Below are positions 58,227-64,000 of a stretch of DNA of 64,000 nucleotides, piece after piece. This stretch comes from Endocalyx cinctus (lineage: Eukaryota > Ascomycota > Sordariomycetes > Amphisphaeriales > Apiosporaceae): NCBI GenBank assembly GCA_001600455.1, contig BCKC01000001.1:894441-958440 (forward strand), written 5' to 3'. The notes beneath the pieces were generated by a model. The model did no database searches and had not been told where the DNA came from. It worked only from the letters and a program-made list of their open reading frames with translations. Positions within the stretch are counted from its first letter, which is position 1. Each line of letters opens with the position of its first letter. Both the position numbers and the translations under genes were made by a program.

Positions 58227-59323
58227 AATACTCAGAGTAACACAATATGTAGGCTTGAGCTCTAAGATATAGCCCCCATACGTCTATACGGTCCGTTTTG
58301 TCCAAGGCTGCCATTTTTCGTCTTCAATGTAATGAACCCTCAGCATAATTGGATGAAATAAATATTAAAAGAAAGAGAAAGAAAAAAAAAACAGCCCTTT
58401 CTGAGATAGAAAGATAAGAGACTGTTTATAGAGAAACACTCACATGGGTGGTTACATCGTTGGGTACCAAGAATTCGTGGTTGGTGGTTTACATAGGCTA
58501 TATACGCGAAATGACGGTGAGCTTACTATAGTACTATCATATTATAGGAAGAATTTTGCGTCACTCAGATCGCAGAAAAGATTGGGAATTTGGGGGCTGC
58601 CCCCAAAAAATCCGAATTCAAAGATGGTCCATTTAATATATTCTACAACTTGTCACCTACTAATGACTCGACTTATATTGTCGGTTGGATAAAAAACTTC
58701 ATAATCACTTAACCTAGACATTGCGCTCGCTTACGTTGAATTTAGATGCAGGACTATAGAATGCAGAATGCTAATTGACGTATTAATGTGCGACCGAATT
58801 GCCATCGGTTGGAAAAGTGTATTCCGACTAATATTCGCAGACTTGTATCCTTAATCCAACCCCCAAGGCTGCATGTTAGTTGCTAAGTTATCACCGAGGC
58901 TCTGAGCCTCCGTCCCTTACACGTGATTTCTTTTTTCTTTCAAATAAGAGGATAAGTATCGTTCTGTGTAGTAATTTAGCTGCTACGCAGTTATGCAGCG
59001 ATTATTTAATATTCTGCACAGCGGTGTTCTTGTCCCGATTTAGTATATGTACTTTGAAAACTTGAAATTTTCTGCCAACCATTAATCAATTAAAGTGATA
59101 CGCAGGACGTGCAATAGTATTTCATAATCTTATGTAGTGGGAAGTTTTAAACAATAATACTAAAAAGAAAAGTCTTGATTAAGCAAACTCTATTGAAAAC
59201 GCGATCTCGTTCACAGGTGCATCTTCCAACACGTCTACTCATCATAGGAGATATTCCATGCCAGTCACGAAGATAATTTAACTTGTGCTTAAATCTGAAC
59301 TGTACGTACTGTGAATATACTTC
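58227..59323. other. Intergenic region
   Basis: No supported gene lies here. A small frame at 58444-58692 lacks recognisable features. A 15-bp phrase at 59016-59030 is shared exactly with 51397-51411. Confidence 0.45.
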
Positions 59324-62300
59324 TTAGATGTGCTCCTCGATAAAGTCCACTACTTCAAATCCGTACAGGGCAATCGAGCAGACTTGCTTCACTGCCAGCG
59401 CTATCCACAATATTTCGTTTTCGATCTCGTTGTTCCACCCGGCAACCGCGCCACCCCATGACTTTCCGAACCCAAGAAACGCCTCAATAAAGTGGTTCAC
59501 GATGAGACCCGTCTCTATTTTACCCATTTCGGCGTCGTTTATATCACCAGTGAGGGCGATGCAGAGAGTTGGAACCGATATGACCGCCTCGACAGTGCCT
59601 TTCCACCGCTTCACCACCATCGGTCCGGCCTTCTTCTTCTTAGCGATGATTTTCACCACGGCATCGGCCGCAAATTTGGAGCCCTTTAAGCCCCAGCCCT
59701 GTATGTAGAGCGGAATCAGTATACGGTAGGGAGTAGGCTTTTATGAAAAGGGAGAGAGACAAAGAGAAAGACAACCTAGAACTTACGGAGTACTTGACAA
59801 ACTTCGCCAAGTCAAAGGACTGGACCGAGACCTGCTCATTTAACGAGGTCTTATTCTCCAATGGCCAGCTGGAAAAACCGTTCATTCCCCCGAATACAAG
59901 CGACGTTGAATTGAGGACATTTAAGATATCGTCGATGGGTCCGATGGGGATGGCTTCCAGTCCCAATCCTTCAAAAGCTCCATCTACCAGTAGACTAGTC
60001 GTCTCAAATACCCCCTGCACCAGTTCTACCCCTGACTTCAAGACTAGGCTGAAATTAAACATGTCGCTGTTGAGAGTCGAGTCTGCCTGGCCAGAAACGT
60101 ACTGTTTGAAGCTCTGCTTGTTGAGTCTGGTCTTCAGCTTAGGAGGCGCTACCTTCTTGACCGATTTGTACAGAACCGTGGTAGGAATAGCAATGAGCAG
60201 GGAACAGAAGCTCAGGAGGGTCAGCGGCCGTCCGCGGGCTATGACGTGCTCCCAGAGCCAGCCAAGGATAGGAATTTTCAGCTCCGTGTTGGCGATGTCC
60301 TTAGCAAGATTGATGCCGAGAGCAACACCTTGAAACAGGATATCAGCAAGTTTCTTGACTGATTCGATCACAGTGTCCACAAGGTCGGCTGATATTTGAC
60401 CCATGAGCCCGCGGATGTCATAATTGCTGCCGTTCCCAAAGTATTTCAGCAAGTCTTGGGCAATACTTCCACCCAGTTTCACGATCTCTCCCATCACGCC
60501 TTGGATGCCGTCCCAGAGATTGATTATATCGTCTTCTGCGGACTTGGCCTCGGAAGTAGCGGATCCACCGTCATCGTGAAGATAGGCATTGGTGGTACCA
60601 CCGCCGTAGGTAAAATAATAAGATGACCAGTTGTACGTCACTGTAGATTTTACATCATCTTCATCATTTGTGGTATCTTGAGCTTTAGCCGCTGTTAGGC
60701 TAACCTGACTTAACTGCTTGCTTTTTCGGTAGTTGTATTTTTGTAAGTTCGGTAGCTGAGATTTGACTGTGCTCCGGAGATCCTCAAGCCACGCGTCAAT
60801 CTTAAACTCAGTACCTTGTAGCAACTCCTTGCCATAGTCGAGAGCGGCATTGAACCCGGCCGAGATGCTATCTGCTGTGTCGAGGATATCCCCCCACTGG
60901 AATAAGTATCCGAAAAAATGGATGATATCCTCGACGAGAACTCTCAGCTTCTTGAAGACCCATGTGACGGCCTTTACGATGGCTGACACGGTATCCAGGA
61001 TGAACTCGAAAGCTTTGTCAGCAATCTTGATAATAAACTTCCATACTTTACCAGCAGCGTCGGCGACAAGCTTGCATCCCCATTCCCAAGCTGCCTCAAA
61101 CTGATCCTCTACCCAATACCACGCACCTGCCAGATCGTCCTCGAAGTCACTCCAAGAATACATCACCCTAATAACCTCACTTGAACTAGATGATCCTGAA
61201 GAATCATATCTGCGACGCATTTTCTGAGGTTCGCACGCTTGTTTTACCAAAACGGCGATACTTTCAGCTGTGGCCTTCAAGTCTTTATCTAAGGCACCCG
61301 ATGGCACCAATCTTGTCCCGTCTGGTTTGCGAAGCGCGCGAACGTCATCTGCCGTGGTCACGCCCTCTAACTTCGCGGTCAGTTTTTTCGAAGGGTCTAG
61401 CGTAGGATTCACTAGCGAAACTGGTGACGATCCCGACTGCGCTGGCCGGAAAGAGTCGGCTGTGAATGTGTGGCAGGTGAAATCGTCGTTCTCGAACATG
61501 ATGTTCAGAACACCCTGTGCGTCGGTCTGGTACCATGCCATCCTCGGGGAGAGGGAGGTGTGCATGCCGTTTACGATACAACGCACCACCCCAGAGCTGC
61601 TGACGCGCAACCAGCAGCCCGGAAGGAGCGAGGCGTTGTCATCGGGGCCAGCGACAGCGTGCATCCGAAGCATGTAACCCGTGAGAGGGATCACATTCTT
61701 CTCTGAGGCATGCCAGAAGGGGTATTTTTGCCACAGGCTAGACGCTGTATCTTGCTGTAATAGCATCAGGTTCCCGTCCTCATCGACAGATAATAAGCTG
61801 CTGACTAAACTAGCTTGGACAGTTTGGTCGCCTTCGCCGGCCGAGAGAATTGATAGCATGCTCGAGAGCCGGCCGCCTTGTCCTTCTGGTAGAAGTGGAA
61901 TTATGCTACCAGTTGCAAGATCCGTACTGTTAGCGGTGTAGTAGTAAGCTGCATCTTTTTCTGTAGTGTACCAGAATCTGAGGAGCTGTCCAGATTGCGA
62001 GTTGTGCAGGTCCTTTATGCCCGGCATTTTCTCGCTGCTTAGGATGATGGTGCCAACACCTTGTGGGGAGCAGTAGTCTTTAGGCTTGAAGGCAGTAAGA
62101 CTCTTACCACCGACAACAAGGGTGCTTTGGTTCATGCCCAAGTCAATAAAAGATCTGATGCAAGTTGCTCCTAAATCCAGGAGTTAGTAAGACCATTTAT
62201 AAATTCTCGCCATCAAGGATTTCGAAGGACTTACCATCTGGACAATGAGGTTCCACTACCATATCGCTTCCGGTAAAGAATTTGAACTGGATGTGTGTTG

Positions 62301-63016
62301 GGCCACTAAAAGATTTGTACAAGACAAAAGCACCGGTTCCCAAATTGCAAACTCCCAGGGAAACATCCAAGATCTGCTTAGGATTTGTGGCTAGCTCCCA
62401 CGCACCCGACAGTGTGGCGATCGAATCAAAGTGGACAAAGCGCAAGTCTTCTGTGTCAGCTAAACGGTCAGGCCGTTTGAATGCTACCATGGCCAATGGA
62501 AATTGGTGTTTACCTCCGGTTGAATTATTGCTCTGGACGCATGTTAGAAGATAGCCAGCAAAGTTATCTGCCCATTAATTACAGTCTATTCAGGAAGCAC
62601 CATACCATAAATATATGTCGGATGGTGGGAAAGTCAGTTCCCCACACGATCTTAGAACTTGAGATGGGACTCCGAAGGTCCTCAACCTTGATATCGTGAA
62701 GGAGGGCAAAAAGGGACGTGTCACTGTCGGCGGAGAGTGCGACGCAGATGTCCAAGGTCAAGTCAGCGGCTTGCACGACGGCAAAGGCCTGTACCTTGCG
62801 GCCTCCAGTTACGATACCGGATGCAGCACCGAAGTCTAGCTTGGTGGACTGACCGTTGATCACCATAATGAGGTAGAGGTACGAGTCTTCGCTGAGTGAG
62901 AATACGCCGGGCTCTCCTCGGGAATCGCTGAAGACGGCGAAATTCTCGCCAGCGGGAATAGGGTTAGCCGCCACATAGTTTGTGATGAGCTCCGAGTCTT
63001 GCTTAATGACTACCAT
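59324..63016 (-). CDS. Large uncharacterised protein, beta-rich N-half and helical C-half
   Basis: About 1,170 residues. Exons: 63016 down to about 62606, 62567-62235, 62170-59787, 59698-59324. Introns 2 (64 bp) and 3 (88 bp, GTAAGT) join cleanly (CPDG-ATCIRSF; KYS-GWGLKGSKF). The first junction is unresolved. IRHIFM should meet DNFAGYLLTC, but the only in-place GT donor is one base out of frame and would leave a 38-bp intron. There is no signal peptide. The first ~550 residues are beta-rich with spaced Trp/Tyr/Gly (FWYTTEKDAAYYY, LWQKYPFWHASEKN, MAWYQTDAQGVLNIMF), suggesting a lectin-like or propeller fold. Next comes a long run of amphipathic helices rich in Trp and Phe (WKFIIKIADKAFEFILDTV), then one hydrophobic segment (LTLLSFCSLLIAIPTTVLY). 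The layout recalls proteins that bind a surface and then engage a membrane, but this is inference. I recognise no named domain. Confidence 0.7.
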
Positions 63017-63271
63017 GGCGAAGAGACTTATGAACTAGAACTGGTAAAAGTCAATACTAAATACGATAACCAAGTTGGAGATAATATATGACTGGAATAA
63101 TCAATAGGCTTTTTAGCTTTTACTCCTAATATGATTTTCAAGTAGAAGCCGTCGCAGAAGCTCATTCAAGATCACTGATAAAAACAATAACCAAATTTAA
63201 TTATTTATCCCAACAGGCCCAGGGTCTCAACACAATTTTCATGAATATATATACCTTTATATACATATACA

Positions 63272-63318
<47 letters not shown>

Positions 63319-64000
63319 TATTGATATCGGGGAGCTCCACTTGATACTTCCTAGATCAGGAAATCATCAAATTAGTATACGATCACATAGCTATAAAACT
63401 ATGAATATCACAAGTTAGGTAAAAGTTTCTTTTTCTATGGTAGTATTCAAATAAAATTTCAACAATTATTTGACAGTATACTACGTAGAACAGGAGTTAT
63501 CTCGCTAAGAACCTAAAAAGATTGGTGGCCTAATAAAACAATGTGTTATTGTCGGCATAGCTGCCCGTAGAACAAAACCTTTATCTTCAGGGTCCAGAAC
63601 GATCATAACGTGCGTATGTTCTTCGCCAGGCCAATATTTTATGTCATATCGGTTACCTTACATATTACAAGGCAAGGTATATCATAATTCAAAAGGTATA
63701 TAAGACATCGCTTGTATATGCATAGCACAAGGAATCCTGTGATAAGATATTATGTTACGGATCTTGGGGTGGGCGGCATTTCTGGTGCAATAGCGTTACT
63801 ATTGAATTATATCCTCTATGGTTTTTTCTCGATCCAATCGGATTGACGAGCATTCGAGCATTCTTTTTTATCATGCCAAACAGAACCTAGGCGATATGAC
63901 GACATCAGAATCGCCCTGCCAGAAGAATGGCAACACATGTCTCAACTTGTTTCAACTAGCGAGAAGTTGCCCAAGAGGCTGCCAAGTCCTCCACGGAGGC
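63017..64000. other. AT-rich region to the window edge
   Basis: This is the presumed upstream region of the large uncharacterised gene. It contains an (AT)n/(TG)n microsatellite and no supported gene. Confidence 0.5.
63286..63316. repeat. (TG)n microsatellite
   Basis: Uninterrupted TG dinucleotides follow an imperfect AT-rich run that starts at about 63245. Confidence 0.95.

Noticed and set aside
1..64000. CRISPR array, rRNA operon or bacterial operon
   Set aside because: The intron-bearing genes are eukaryotic, and no spaced direct repeats or rRNA-like sequence were seen.

Overview
The window looks like nuclear DNA of a filamentous ascomycete (Pezizomycotina; a more precise placement is not supported from sequence alone). 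Genes are scattered on both strands and interrupted by short introns, mostly 50-140 bp, with GTAAGT-like donors and CTAAC/CTGAC-type branch sites. The protein content is typical of such fungi: HET domain, siderophore and sugar MFS transporters, Crh-type GH16, P450s, a DUF7025-type AAA ATPase and small secreted Cys-rich proteins. Gene-poor, AT-rich spacers separate gene islands. I recognise no rRNA, tRNA or CRISPR array and no intact transposon.

Layout. 0-5 kb: a 15-bp tandem repeat at the edge, a PfkB-family sugar kinase (-) and an eight-exon NCS1 nucleobase/allantoin-type permease (+). 5.5-16 kb: a large AAA ATPase (-) broken by one in-frame TGA at an invariant Trp codon, a five-exon STAND-like protein without a P-loop (+), a SIRT6/7-type sirtuin (-), and a fascin-like beta-trefoil protein (+). 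19-28 kb: an FAD monooxygenase (+) with a GC-AG intron, a sugar transporter (+) preceded by a tandem array of CreA-like CTGGGG sites, then a truncated P450 and a decayed O-methyltransferase (both -). This looks like a partly degraded metabolic cluster. 28.6-29.3 kb: a GPI-anchored secreted protein (-). 33-38 kb: an intact P450 (-) divergent from a siderophore-iron transporter (+), with GATA sites of the SreA type between them. 41.6-50 kb: a Crh-type GPI glucanosyltransferase (+), a HET-domain protein (-), a membrane acyltransferase 3 (+) and a small helical protein (-). 53-63 kb: a secreted six-cysteine protein (+), a multi-pass membrane protein of unknown function (-), a decayed protein kinase fragment (-), and a protein of about 1,170 residues with no family I can name (-).

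How genes may work together. The sirtuin, AAA ATPase, STAND-like protein and HET protein belong to families expanded in fungi, some tied to allorecognition, but nothing here proves a shared system. The P450/O-methyltransferase remnants next to the FAD monooxygenase suggest a former secondary-metabolism locus. Several genes carry single lesions or one-base splice mismatches (AAA ATPase, membrane protein at 55-58 kb, large protein at 59-63 kb). These may be real decay or assembly errors. Gene models were built by hand: exon lengths were checked to sum to whole codons, and junctions that could not be resolved are flagged.
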